A DNA stretch of 64,000 nt from Amycolatopsis acidicola. GTDB lineage: Bacteria; Actinomycetota; Actinomycetes; Mycobacteriales; Pseudonocardiaceae. Shown one piece after another: positions 32,624 through 41,041 of the stretch; within the stretch, counting starts at the first letter, position 1, and each line of letters starts with the position of its first letter. A program made the position numbers and the translations under genes. The notes beneath the pieces were generated by a model. The model was not told the DNA's origin. It was given only the letters and a program-made list of their open reading frames with translations, and ran no database searches. The DNA is taken from contig NZ_VMNW02000030.1 in NCBI RefSeq assembly GCF_007713735.2, positions 19,749-83,748 of the forward strand, in the 5' to 3' direction.

Positions 32624-33430
32624 TCAAGCCGCGGCCAGGAAAGGCACCAGAATGTCCAGGAGTTCGCCCGGCCGGTCCACCGGGATGATGTGGCCACAGT
32701 CCGGAATCAGGTGCCCGGCGAGCTCGTCGGCAACCGGCCGCAGCTGCCGTTCCAGCGCCCGGCCGACCGGATCCGCGCCGATCGCCAGCGTGGGCATGGT
32801 GAGCCGATGGCCGGCGATCTGGCGCGCGCTCCCGGGAAGGGCGCGGTAGAAGGAAAAAGCGCAGCGGAGCGCTTCCTCGCCCGCATAGGCGTCGGCGAAC
32901 GCGTCACGGAGTTCCGGCGACACTCCCCTGCCTCTCGTACCGGCCTTCAGGAAGAAGTCGATGTACTCGGCCTCATGTCCAATGAGGACGGACTCGGCAA
33001 GGCCGGGGACGGCGTGGAACCCGAACCACCAAGGTTTCGCGAAGTCTTCGGCGCCGGGCAGTCCACCCAGCACGGCTTCCATGAGTACGAGCTTGCGCAC
33101 CCGTTCTGGTTTGCGCGCTGCCAGCAGGAACGCGACGGGCGCACCCGCGTCGATTCCGACCACGGCCGCGGTGGGTTCGCCGAGAGCATCGAGGAGCCCG
33201 CCGATGTCTGCCGCCAGCGTGCCCGCGTCGTAGCCATCCGGTGCGCGGGTGCTGGCCCCGAATCCGCGCAGATCCGGGGCGATCACACGGTGGGTTCGCG
33301 ACAGCGGGCCGATGATCTCGTCCCACAACCGCCAGGTGTGCGGAAATCCATGCACCAGCACGACTGCCGGGCCACTGCCCGCCGTCGCCACATTGAGGTG
33401 GATTCCGTTGGTCGCGATCCGCTCGGGCAC
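32624..33430 (-). CDS. Alpha/beta hydrolase, epoxide hydrolase / haloalkane dehalogenase type
   Basis: The 268-residue protein starts at a GTG after GGAGGAG. The oxyanion motif is LVHGFPHTWRLW, the nucleophile elbow VGIDAGAP carries Asp instead of Ser, and the general-base histidine is in DCGHIIPVDRP. An Asp nucleophile indicates an epoxide hydrolase or dehalogenase rather than an esterase. It is divergent from an HxlR regulator, which probably responds to its substrate. Confidence 0.92.
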   Translation of the reverse strand: MPERIATNGIHLNVATAGSGPAVVLVHGFPHTWRLWDEIIGPLSRTHRVIAPDLRGFGASTRAPDGYDAGTLAADIGGLLDALGEPTAAVVGIDAGAPVAFLLAARKPERVRKLVLMEAVLGGLPGAEDFAKPWWFGFHAVPGLAESVLIGHEAEYIDFFLKAGTRGRGVSPELRDAFADAYAGEEALRCAFSFYRALPGSARQIAGHRLTMPTLAIGADPVGRALERQLRPVADELAGHLIPDCGHIIPVDRPGELLDILVPFLAAA

Positions 33431-33445
33431 GGTTCTCCTCCATGT

Positions 33446-33464
33446 TGGTCACCAATGGTTACCA
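33446..33464. promoter_or_regulatory. Double palindromic operator in the hydrolase/HxlR gap
   Basis: TGGTCACCA (33446-33454) and TGGTTACCA (33456-33464) are two 9-bp palindromes spaced by exactly one helical turn (10 bp), just upstream of the hydrolase ribosome site. They suit a cooperatively bound HxlR dimer pair. Confidence 0.55.
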
Positions 33465-33530
33465 TGGCACCGTAAGAAACCACGGACGTGCCGCCAAGAC
33501 GGCACTTTGGCGACAGGTGGTGAGGTCCAG

Positions 33531-33899
33531 GTGACCACGTTGAAGCGCGGGGACCTGTTCGACCCGGCGTGCCCGACCCGCAAGCTGCTCGACCGCATCG
33601 GGACGAAGTGGACGTCGATGGCGGTCAAGGTGCTCGCCGAGGACGCCCTGCGGGAGGTGCGGTTCGCGGACCTGCGCCGGCGAATGCCGGGCGTCTCGCA
33701 GAAGATGCTGTCGGTGACGCTGCAAAGCCTGGTCCGCGACGGCCTGGTCGCGCGCCGCGTGGAGCCCACGGTGCCGCCGCGCGTGCACTACCGGCTCACG
33801 GAACTGGGTCTGTCACTGGAAGTTCCCCTCGCCGCCCTCCGGGAATGGGCGGAAAAGCACATGGCCGAGATCGACCGCGCGAACACTGCCGACTGCTAG
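33531..33899 (+). CDS. HxlR-family transcriptional regulator
   Basis: This 122-residue protein has the MarR-like winged helix of HxlR: a near N-terminal cysteine in DPACPTRKLLDRIGTKWT, FADLRRRMPGVSQKMLSVTL as recognition helix and VHYRLTELG at the wing. The single cysteine suggests thiol or electrophile sensing, as known for some relatives. The GTG at 33531 follows GAGG; longer frames to 33249 run through the neighbouring gene and are rejected. It is divergent from the epoxide-hydrolase-like gene. Confidence 0.92.
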   Translation: MTTLKRGDLFDPACPTRKLLDRIGTKWTSMAVKVLAEDALREVRFADLRRRMPGVSQKMLSVTLQSLVRDGLVARRVEPTVPPRVHYRLTELGLSLEVPLAALREWAEKHMAEIDRANTADC

Positions 33900-33995
33900 A
33901 TTCCTCCGGTGACAAGGAATCCGCGACAAACCGCTCGCTGAGGAATTGCTGTCCGCTTGCCGGAATCATCGCACCTGAATCTCCTGGGGGCGCCG

Positions 33996-34337
33996 ATGGA
34001 CGAGACCAGCCCGCACATCCACGTCGATCACAAGGTGCTGGAGAGCGGCCCCGAGATCCGGAACCTCGTCGCCTCGACGTTCGGGCGCACACCGGACGAG
34101 CCAAGTGTCGTCACGACCGGATGCGGGATCCAGGTGCCCTACGCGATGACCTCACCCCGGCCCGAAAGCGTCACTTGCCTGGCCTGCCGGGAACACGCGC
34201 ACACGGAGTACCTGCGCTACGCCGACGAGATCGAACGGCTGGGCCGCGGCCCGATGCCCGGCGTGAACGTCACCGGCGCACAGCTGGGCGAGGCGGTGGC
34301 ACGGTTGCGGGATCTGGCGCGCAGGTTCGCCCGCTGA
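33996..34337 (+). CDS. Hypothetical protein with paired cysteines
   Basis: The 113-residue protein has an N-terminal HIHVDHKVLESGPEIRNL helix, TTGCGIQVPYAM in the middle and SVTCLACREHAH, followed by a long charged C-terminal helix. The single Cys, the CxxC and nearby histidines could bind a metal. GGGGG precedes the ATG. The family is not recognised. It may be cotranscribed with the HxlR gene 96 bp upstream. Confidence 0.65.
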   Translation: MDETSPHIHVDHKVLESGPEIRNLVASTFGRTPDEPSVVTTGCGIQVPYAMTSPRPESVTCLACREHAHTEYLRYADEIERLGRGPMPGVNVTGAQLGEAVARLRDLARRFAR

Positions 34338-34341
34338 GGCG

Positions 34342-34830
34342 CTACGCGGATTCCTCCCGGTCCGGCTTCCGCAGGCCCGACAGCGCCAGCAACACGGCGC
34401 CGCACACCAGCGCGATATCCGCGACATTGCCGACGAACCAGCCGTTGTAGTCGATGAAGTCGACGACGTGCCCGCGGCCGAAACCGGGCTCGCGGAACAG
34501 CCGATCGAGCAAGTGGGTCGTGGCGCCGCCCAGGAGCAGTCCGACAAGCACCGCACGGTACTTGGGCTGCGGCCGTGTGAGGTACCACAGCAGCCACACC
34601 ACCGCGATAGCCGCGACGATCGTGAAGATCCACGTCGATCCGACACCGATCGAGAACGCCGCGCCGGAGTTGTAGAGCAGCCGGAACTGGAGGAACTCGC
34701 CGAGAACCTGGATCGGAGCACGGCCCGCAAGCGTTTGCACCGCCCAGAGTTTCGTCGCCTGGTCGAGCAGGAGCACGAGCGTCGCGACGCCCAGCCCGAG
34801 CCACAGCCTGCGAACCGGTGCGCTGTCCAT
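34342..34830 (-). CDS. lspA: Lipoprotein signal peptidase LspA
   Basis: This 162-residue protein has four transmembrane helices. The catalytic aspartates lie in the conserved blocks GHVVDFIDY and NVADIAL, with NSGAAFS and the GGA...LLDRL motif also present. It cleaves prolipoproteins after diacylglyceryl transfer in the membrane. The start is an ATG at 34830. The gene stands alone, converges on the hypothetical protein, and may be an accessory copy, because lspA normally sits next to rluD elsewhere. Confidence 0.95.
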   Translation of the reverse strand: MDSAPVRRLWLGLGVATLVLLLDQATKLWAVQTLAGRAPIQVLGEFLQFRLLYNSGAAFSIGVGSTWIFTIVAAIAVVWLLWYLTRPQPKYRAVLVGLLLGGATTHLLDRLFREPGFGRGHVVDFIDYNGWFVGNVADIALVCGAVLLALSGLRKPDREESA

Positions 34831-34888
34831 CTGTGCCAGCCTAGCCCGCTACCGTCACCATCAAGCGCCAGTACGAAAGGGAACCGCG

Positions 34889-35566
34889 GTGACCGAGCTT
34901 CGCGACATCGACGTGATCGTCTTCGACGTGCTCGGCACGTTGGTGGACGAACCCAGCGGGCTCCGCGCGGCCATCCGCGAAGCAGCCCCGGAAGCGGATC
35001 AGGAGAGGCTGCTTGCCTTGTGGCAGCAGCACATCGCGACCGAACAGGGCCGCATCGCGCAAGGCCTGCGCGAGTACGCCAGCAGCGAAGTGATCGACGC
35101 CGAGGCCGCGCAGCTGGTAGCCGACACTGCGGGGCTCAACGACCAGGCGGCCATCGCCCGGCTCGCGACAGCAGGCCAGCGCCTCCCCGCCTGGAGCGAC
35201 TCCGTCGCCGGGCTCGGCCAGCTCTCGCAGCGCCGACCAGTGCTCGCGCTTTCCAACGCCGGACACACGGCCTTGTTGCGGCTCAATGCCCACGCCGGTT
35301 TGCGCTGGCACCAGGCCCTGTCCAGCGAAACCGTCCAGGCCTACAAACCGGCGCCGGAGATCTACCGGCTCGCCCTCGCCACCGCCGGCTGCCCGGCCGA
35401 CCGCGTGCTCATGGTCGCCGCCCACGCCTGGGACCTCCGCGGGGCGCAGTCACAAGGCATGCGCACCGCGTACGTCCACCGTCCAGTCGGGGATCCGCCG
35501 CGGCCTTCCGACGTTTTCGACGGGCAGTTCGAGAATCTCGGCGAATTGATCACCTCCTTGCGGTAG
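34889..35566 (+). CDS. HAD-superfamily hydrolase, L-2-haloacid dehalogenase-like
   Basis: The 225-residue protein starts at a GTG after GAAAGGGA. HAD motifs are in order: FDVLGTLVD (Asp nucleophile), ALSNAGHT (motif II), AYKPAPEIY (motif III lysine) and MVAAHAWDLRGAQSQG (motif IV). The AHAWDLRGA sequence is typical of type II haloacid dehalogenases, which act on short 2-haloacids or related phosphate esters. Its end overlaps the convergent TetR gene by 17 bp. Confidence 0.9.
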   Translation: MTELRDIDVIVFDVLGTLVDEPSGLRAAIREAAPEADQERLLALWQQHIATEQGRIAQGLREYASSEVIDAEAAQLVADTAGLNDQAAIARLATAGQRLPAWSDSVAGLGQLSQRRPVLALSNAGHTALLRLNAHAGLRWHQALSSETVQAYKPAPEIYRLALATAGCPADRVLMVAAHAWDLRGAQSQGMRTAYVHRPVGDPPRPSDVFDGQFENLGELITSLR

Positions 35567-36134
35567 CTGCTTCGGTCAATGTCTTCGCTGTCCGGACGGC
35601 GCTCGCGACCGCGTCATCCGGGCTGAGGCCGCACAGGTCGGTCAAGGTGAACAGCGCCTCCGCGCTCACCACGATCGCCAAGTCCTGCTTCAGCTGAGTA
35701 AGCGTGTCCGAGTCGAGCCACCCACACGGCCTGAACACGTAGTCGATCACGCCGAACCGGATCCCGGGCCGGGTCTTCGCGGAGTCGGGACGGTTGACCG
35801 TGGCCGCGATCATCGCCCGCACCGCGCCCTCGCGAGCGAGAATGCCCCGAAGCAGGAATTCACATCCGAAGCCCACCCGCTCGACCGGGTCCTCGGAGTC
35901 CAGCGACGAAAAAGCCTCCTCGGGTGAAGGCCAGGCACCCGCCAGTGCCTCGCTGATCAACGAAGGCAGGTCCGGAAAATACCGGTACGCCGTGGCTTCC
36001 GAGACCAGCGCCGCACGCGCTATCTCGGGCATCGTCACCTCGGCGCCCGTGTCGATCAGTTCTCTCGCCGCTTCCAAAATCGCCATGCGGGTGCGCTGTT
36101 TCTGGTTGGTCCGCCCGGCGCCCAACTCACTCAT
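35550..36134 (-). CDS. TetR-family transcriptional repressor
   Basis: This 194-residue protein has its HTH at residues 15-60 (EVTMPEIARAALVSEATAYR). The ATG at 36134 is chosen over one at 36164 because a TATGAT -10 box lies 7 bp before it, giving a leaderless message. It is divergent from the cupin/hydrolase operon, and two dyads in the gap overlap the promoters in both directions. It very likely represses itself and that operon. Confidence 0.88.
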   Translation of the reverse strand: MSELGAGRTNQKQRTRMAILEAARELIDTGAEVTMPEIARAALVSEATAYRYFPDLPSLISEALAGAWPSPEEAFSSLDSEDPVERVGFGCEFLLRGILAREGAVRAMIAATVNRPDSAKTRPGIRFGVIDYVFRPCGWLDSDTLTQLKQDLAIVVSAEALFTLTDLCGLSPDDAVASAVRTAKTLTEAATARR

Positions 36135-36140
36135 GAAGAC

Positions 36141-36211
36141 ATCATAGCACCAAACTCTCGTCATGAGAGAGCACTTGCACGAACGCCTCGAGTCAGGCTA
36201 GTCTCATGAGA
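36141..36211. promoter_or_regulatory. Divergent TetR/cupin promoters with two operator dyads
   Basis: Leftward -10 TATGAT is at 36146-36141. Rightward TTGCAC (36175-36180) and TAGTCT (36199-36204) are 18 bp apart. CTCTC-GTCAT-GAGAG (36155-36169) covers the leftward -35 zone and TCTCATGAGA (36202-36211) overlaps the rightward -10. Both contain TCATGAGAG, so one protein can bind both. Confidence 0.6.
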
Positions 36212-36238
36212 GTCAACTCTTACGAAGGAGGAAAACCC

Positions 36239-36685
36239 ATGAGCGAAGTGTCGGTGGTCGGCCCGGACGACGGTGAGGCGATCCAGCTCGGCCCCACCCG
36301 GATGCGCATCCTCGAGGACGGCAGCACGACAGGCCACCGGCTGGGCATCGGCGAGATCACGATCGCCCCGCACACCGAAGGCCCGCCACAGCACCGCCAC
36401 GCCCAGCATGACGAAGGCTTCTACGTCGTAGCCGGAACCGTGCATTTCACTATCGGGGACACCACCCACGTGGCCCCGGCAGGCACGCTCGCGATGGTTC
36501 CGCCCGGCGCCCCGCACACCTTCGCCAACCACGGGGACACGCCCGCGGTCGTGCTCAACACCTTCACGCCCGACCTCTACGTCCAGTACTTCCGCGACCT
36601 GCGCGACATGATCGCCGGCGGCCAGGAGCTCACGCCCGAGTCGACGATCGCCGTGATGAGCCGCTACTCCACCACCCCGGCGTGA
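36239..36685 (+). CDS. Cupin-domain protein
   Basis: The 148-residue single-domain cupin has motif 1 HRHAQHDEGFYVVAG (metal ligands His, His, Glu) and motif 2 PPGAPHTFANHGD (fourth His). Start from GAAGGAGG followed by an ATG. It is probably a small metal-dependent dioxygenase or isomerase. It is cotranscribed with an alpha/beta hydrolase 14 bp downstream and controlled by the divergent TetR. Confidence 0.9.
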   Translation: MSEVSVVGPDDGEAIQLGPTRMRILEDGSTTGHRLGIGEITIAPHTEGPPQHRHAQHDEGFYVVAGTVHFTIGDTTHVAPAGTLAMVPPGAPHTFANHGDTPAVVLNTFTPDLYVQYFRDLRDMIAGGQELTPESTIAVMSRYSTTPA

Positions 36686-36699
36686 TCCAAGGAGCCTGC

Positions 36700-37461
36700 A
36701 TGGAACTCACTCTCGAAGAACGCACCGTCGACCTGACCATCGACGTCCAGGGCGGCGAAGTCCAAGGCAGCGAAGGAAAGACCTTCCTTCTCCTGCACGG
36801 AGGCGGCGGCTCGAAAACCGTCGCGATGTTCGCGAACCTGCTCGCCCGGCAACCCGCGAAGGTGGTCACGCCCGTCCACCCCGGATTCGACGGCACCGCC
36901 CGCCCCAGCTGGCTGAACGACGTCCCGACGCTCGCCCGTCTCTACGCCCGACTGCTGGAGACCCTTGACCTGCAAGACGTTGCGGTCATCGGGAACTCCA
37001 TCGGCGGTTGGATCGCTGCCGAGCTCGCGGCGCTCGGCAGCGCGAGAATCAGCAGCCTCACGCTCGCAAACGCGGTCGGCATCGAGGTGCCCGGCCACCC
37101 CATCGCCGACACCTTCGGCCTGACGCCGGCCGAGCTCGCCCAGCTGTCCTTCCACGACGCTTCGAAATTCCCGACACCACCCGAAAACACCGCCAACAAG
37201 GAGGTTCTCGAACTTTATGCGGGCCCACACGAAATGGCCGATCCCAGTCTCGAAGCGCGGCTCGCCAAGATCACCTGCCCCACCCTCGTCGCCTGGGGTG
37301 AAAGCGACCAGGTGGTGGATGCCGACTACGGGCGCGCCTACGCGAAAGCGATCCCCGGCGCGGAGTTCCGCCTCCTGCCCGGCTCCGGCCACCTGCCACA
37401 GATCGAAACGCCGACGGAATTCCGGGACGTGCTGTGGGAGTTCGCGGTGGGCCACCGGTGA
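36700..37461 (+). CDS. Alpha/beta hydrolase (serine type)
   Basis: This 253-residue protein has the oxyanion loop LLHGGGGSKT, nucleophile elbow IGNSIGGW (Ser), acid in WGESDQVVD and histidine in PGSGHLPQIE, a complete Ser-Asp-His triad. AAGGAG precedes the ATG. It is paired with the cupin gene under TetR control. It could hydrolyse a ring-cleavage product, but that substrate is only a guess. Confidence 0.92.
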   Translation: MELTLEERTVDLTIDVQGGEVQGSEGKTFLLLHGGGGSKTVAMFANLLARQPAKVVTPVHPGFDGTARPSWLNDVPTLARLYARLLETLDLQDVAVIGNSIGGWIAAELAALGSARISSLTLANAVGIEVPGHPIADTFGLTPAELAQLSFHDASKFPTPPENTANKEVLELYAGPHEMADPSLEARLAKITCPTLVAWGESDQVVDADYGRAYAKAIPGAEFRLLPGSGHLPQIETPTEFRDVLWEFAVGHR

Positions 37462-37462
37462 G

Positions 37463-38575
37463 CTACCCGGGCAATCCGGGTGGCGCCGAGCGGTACACCA
37501 CCGGCGTCTCCGAATACCGCACTGGATTGCGCGGCACCTTGACCGTGGTGCCGTCGGGGCGCGGCAGCTCGACAACGGGGTCGAGGCCGAGCTGGTCGGC
37601 GAGTGCGAAAGCGCCCGCGATGTCGTTGACCACGCCGGCGGGCACGCGCGCCGCGGTGAGTTCTTCCGTCCACTCCGCGGCTTCCCGTGTCGCGAGCAGG
37701 CGGACGAGCTCGGCGTGCAGCTCTCCGCGATGGGCCACGCGATCCGGGTTGGTGGCGAAGCGACTGTCACCGGCCAGCTCCGGTGCGCCGAGAACCTTGC
37801 ACAGCGCGGAAAACTGGCGGTCGTTGCCAACAGCGAGCACGAGGTTCCCGTCCGCGCAAGGCATCAGCTCGTACGGGGCGATGCTCGGGTGCCTGTTGCC
37901 CATCCGGTGGGCGACGACCCCGCCGGAAGTGAACGCCGTGGCCTGATTGACCAGACTCGAAAGGAGACAGGAGAACAGATCGACGTCGATACGCTGGCCG
38001 CGCCCGGTGTCGCGCCGGTGGTGCAGCGCGGCGAGGATCCCGTTGGTGGCGAACAAACCCGTGAGCACGTCGACCACCGCCACACCCACCTTCTGCGGTT
38101 CGCCCCCGGGCTCCCCGGTCACGCTCATCAGCCCACCCAGCGCCTGGATCAGCAGGTCGTACCCGGGCATCGTGGCCCCGGCACCCTGGCCGAACCCGGT
38201 GATCGAGCAATAGACCAGGCCGGGGTTCCCCGGGTAGAGCTGCTCGTAGTCCAGCCCGAACTCCGCCATCAGGCCCGGTCGGAAGTTCTCGACCACCACG
38301 TCGGCTTCCGACGCCAGCCGTCGCGCCTCGACCCTGTCGTGCTCGTCGGTGAGGTCGAGCACGACGGAGTCCTTGCCGCGGTTGACCGACTGAAAGTAGG
38401 TGGCCTGCCCCGCCGCGTCGTAGGGCGGACCCCAGCTGCGGGTGTCGTCGCCGCTGCCGGGGCGCTCCACCTTGGTGACGACGGCGCCGAGGTCGGCCAG
38501 CTGCATAGTCGCGAACGGCCCGGCCAGGATCCGCGAGAAGTCCAGCACCCGGAGGTTGTCAAGCGGCGAAGCCAT
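37463..38575 (-). CDS. CaiB/BaiF CoA-transferase (candidate succinyl-CoA:glutarate CoA-transferase)
   Basis: The 370-residue family III CoA-transferase has the N-terminal LRVLDFSRILAGPFATMQLADLG and ERPGSGDDTR, the catalytic Asp in GYDLLIQALGG and the GRGQRIDVDL block. It is divergent from a glutaryl-CoA dehydrogenase gene, the arrangement expected for glutarate activation and oxidation. It would transfer CoA from succinyl-CoA to glutarate. Start from an ATG with AAGGGA. The substrate assignment rests on context. Confidence 0.9.
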   Translation of the reverse strand: MASPLDNLRVLDFSRILAGPFATMQLADLGAVVTKVERPGSGDDTRSWGPPYDAAGQATYFQSVNRGKDSVVLDLTDEHDRVEARRLASEADVVVENFRPGLMAEFGLDYEQLYPGNPGLVYCSITGFGQGAGATMPGYDLLIQALGGLMSVTGEPGGEPQKVGVAVVDVLTGLFATNGILAALHHRRDTGRGQRIDVDLFSCLLSSLVNQATAFTSGGVVAHRMGNRHPSIAPYELMPCADGNLVLAVGNDRQFSALCKVLGAPELAGDSRFATNPDRVAHRGELHAELVRLLATREAAEWTEELTAARVPAGVVNDIAGAFALADQLGLDPVVELPRPDGTTVKVPRNPVRYSETPVVYRSAPPGLPG

Positions 38576-38593
38576 GTGCCACCATCCCTTGCG

Positions 38594-38611
38594 TCGATTT
38601 TCGAAAATCGA
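38594..38611. promoter_or_regulatory. 18-bp perfect palindrome between CoA-transferase and gcdH
   Basis: TCGATTTTCGAAAATCGA is a perfect palindrome in the 82-bp divergent gap. It is the probable operator for both genes, most simply bound by the GntR encoded after gcdH. Confidence 0.55.
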
Positions 38612-38657
38612 AAAAAGACTACGAGTGATCACCTCGAGGGGCAAGGAGAAGACGGCG

Positions 38658-39827
38658 ATGCCCGCTGCGACCGATCCACTGGACTTCCTCTCCGTCGACA
38701 CGATGCTGTCCGACGAGGAGCGCGACATCCGCGACACCGTGCGCGCGTTCGTCCGCGACCGGGTGGTGCCGGAGGTCGGCGAGTGGTTCGAGCAGGGCGG
38801 TCTCCCCCGCGAGTTGGTGGGCGAACTGGGCAAACTGGGCCTGCTCGGGATGCACCTGGAGGGCTACGGCTGCGCGGGCACCAGCGCCACCGCCTACGGG
38901 CTGGCGTGCCTCGAGCTGGAGGCGGGCGACAGCGGTATCCGGAGCCTCGTGTCGGTGCAGGGCTCGCTCGCGATGTTCGCGATCCACCGCTGGGGTTCGG
39001 AGGAACAGAAGCAGGAGTGGTTGCCGCGGATGGCCGCGGGGGAGGCCGTCGGCTGCTTCGGGCTGACCGAGCCGGACTCCGGGTCCGACCCGGGTTCGAT
39101 GCGCACCTACGCCCGGCGCGACGGCGAGGACTGGGTGCTGCGCGGGCAGAAGATGTGGATCACCAACGGTTCCTGGGCGGACGTCGCGGTGGTGTGGGCG
39201 CGCACCGACGAGGGCGTGCGTGGGTTCCTTGTCCCCAAGGGCACCAAGGGGTTCACCACCCGCGACATCCACCGGAAGATGTCGCTGCGCGCGTCGGTCA
39301 CCTCCGAGCTGATCCTCGACGAGGTCCGGTTGCCCGCTTCGGCGATGCTGCCGGGCGCGACCTCGCTGCGCGGCCCGCTGTCCTGCCTGAACGAAGCCCG
39401 GTACGGCATCGTGTGGGGCGTGGCCGGGGCCGCCCGCGCTTGTCTGGAAGCCGCGCTCGACTACAGCACCACGCGGGTCCAGTTCGGTAAACCGATCGCG
39501 GCTTTCCAGATCCAGCAACAGAAACTGGCGACGATGGCATTGGAGGTCAACCGCGCGACCTTGCTCTCGCTGCACCTCGGGCGGCTCAAGGACTCAGGGC
39601 GACTGCGGCCGGATCACGTGAGCATGGGCAAGCTGGGCAACGTGAACGCGGCGCTCGACGTGGCCCGCAACGCCCGGCAGGTCCTCGGCGCCAACGGGAT
39701 CACGCTGGAGTACCCGGTGATGCGGCACCTGACCAACCTGGAGACCGTGGTCACCTACGAGGGCACCGCGGACGTGCACGCCCTGGTCATCGGCGGCGCG
39801 CTGACCGGGATCGACGCCTTCCGGTAG
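38658..39827 (+). CDS. gcdH: Glutaryl-CoA dehydrogenase
   Basis: This 389-residue acyl-CoA dehydrogenase has the GcdH signature LVSVQGSLAMFAIHRWGSEEQ, FAD-contacting FGLTEPDSGSDP, WITNGSWAD and the catalytic glutamate in VVTYEGTADVH. It oxidises and decarboxylates glutaryl-CoA to crotonyl-CoA, passing electrons to ETF. A GGAG site lies before the ATG at 38658. It is followed 25 bp later by its likely GntR regulator. A paralogue lies at 44534-45697. Confidence 0.93.
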   Translation: MPAATDPLDFLSVDTMLSDEERDIRDTVRAFVRDRVVPEVGEWFEQGGLPRELVGELGKLGLLGMHLEGYGCAGTSATAYGLACLELEAGDSGIRSLVSVQGSLAMFAIHRWGSEEQKQEWLPRMAAGEAVGCFGLTEPDSGSDPGSMRTYARRDGEDWVLRGQKMWITNGSWADVAVVWARTDEGVRGFLVPKGTKGFTTRDIHRKMSLRASVTSELILDEVRLPASAMLPGATSLRGPLSCLNEARYGIVWGVAGAARACLEAALDYSTTRVQFGKPIAAFQIQQQKLATMALEVNRATLLSLHLGRLKDSGRLRPDHVSMGKLGNVNAALDVARNARQVLGANGITLEYPVMRHLTNLETVVTYEGTADVHALVIGGALTGIDAFR

Positions 39828-39852
39828 CCCGGCAGGGATAGAGTCTCCCCCG

Positions 39853-40512
39853 ATGAGCACGCGCCCCGACGGACCGGGAACCACGACGCAGCACGCACTC
39901 GACGAGCTGCGGCGGTCCATCGTCGCGGGCGACTACCGGCCGGGGCAGCGCGTGCTGCAGGAGGAGATCGCCGCCCGCCTCGGCACCAGTCTCGCGCCCG
40001 TGCGCGAGGCGCTGCGGGCGCTGGAGCAGGAAGGCCAGGTCGTCTACCGGCCGCGCCGCGGGTACTTCATCACCGAGCTGAACGTCGCCGACCTCCAGGA
40101 AATCTATGCCCTGCGCGCGCTCCTGGAGGAACGCGCCGTCCGCGCCACCCTGCCGGCGCTGGACGAGGACGCCGTCGAGCGGATCGCCCTGGCGGCACGG
40201 GACTGCGCGGACGCGGCGAAGCACGGCGACGTGGCCGCCGAGCTGGCCGCCAACCGGCGGTTCCACTTCGGCATGCTGGAGTCCCCGGAGCAGACGCACA
40301 CCATGCGGCTGATCCGGCTGCTGTGGGATTCCACCGAGGCTTACCGGGCGATGTACTACAACTCCCCCGAAGAGCGCGCGACCACCGTGGCGGCGCACGA
40401 CGACATCCTGGACGCCGTGCGCCGCAAGGCGATCGACGAGGTGGTCACCGCTCTCGACGAGCACCGCACCCGCGCGCTCAAGGTGCTGACAGGGATCCTC
40501 AGCGCGGACTGA
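39853..40512 (+). CDS. GntR-family regulator, FCD subfamily
   Basis: The 219-residue protein has a winged helix at residues 12-80 (RPGQRVLQEEIAARLGTSLA, then REALRALEQEG) and an FCD effector domain whose metal site includes NRRFHFGMLESPEQ and late AHDDILDAVRR histidines. FCD regulators sense organic acids. Downstream of gcdH it probably controls glutarate use. The last codons (KVLTGILSAD) form the first unit of a tandem repeat array that fills the following gap. Confidence 0.93.
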   Translation: MSTRPDGPGTTTQHALDELRRSIVAGDYRPGQRVLQEEIAARLGTSLAPVREALRALEQEGQVVYRPRRGYFITELNVADLQEIYALRALLEERAVRATLPALDEDAVERIALAARDCADAAKHGDVAAELAANRRFHFGMLESPEQTHTMRLIRLLWDSTEAYRAMYYNSPEERATTVAAHDDILDAVRRKAIDEVVTALDEHRTRALKVLTGILSAD

Positions 40513-40975
40513 ACCGCCAACGCAAACGCCGACGGTGCTCACGGGGATCCTGACCGCGGGCCGAGCCAGCCCACGCGAAAGCCGAAGATGCTCACCGAGA
40601 TCCCGAACTCGGCCAGAGCCAGCTGAAGCGAAAGCCGAAGGGGCTCACCGGGATCCGAGCCCGGCCGAGCCAGCGAGTGCGAACCGCCGAGGGGGCTCAC
40701 CGGGATCCTCACCACGGGCTGAAGCCAGCCCATGCAGAACGCCGAGGGGGCTCACCGGGCCCCTCACCGCGGGCCGAGCCAGCCGACACGAAAGCCGAAG
40801 ATGCTCACCGAGATCCCGAGCCCGGGCCGAGGCAGCCGACACGACAGCCGAAGCGCTCACCAGGATCCGAGCCCGGGCTTAGCCAGAGAGTGCGAACCGC
40901 CGAGGGGGCTCACCGGGATCCTCACCGTGGGGCTGACGCCCGACCCTCGCAAACGCTGCAGGTCCTCACGAAACC
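40485..40975 (+). repeat. 53-bp tandem array seeded from the 3' end of the GntR gene
   Basis: About eight degenerate units of 50-55 bp follow each other, each with a GCTCACCGGGATCC-like core and ending GGGCCGAGCCAGC. Cores recur near 40537, 40590, 40643, 40695, 40749, 40802, 40854 and 40906. The first core is in the GntR coding sequence itself (GTGCTGACAGGGATCCTCAG, from 40485). No gene is supported in the array; open frames across it are repeats without ribosome sites. Confidence 0.8.
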
Positions 40976-41041
40976 CCGCCACGGACGGAAACCGGCTCGC
41001 CGGGGACAGCGGAATGCCGGGAATCGGGGCGGTGGCACGAT

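Noticed and set aside
37217..39490. 757-codon plus-strand frame across the hydrolase, CoA-transferase and gcdH
   Set aside because: It overlaps three well-supported genes in other frames and has no domain.
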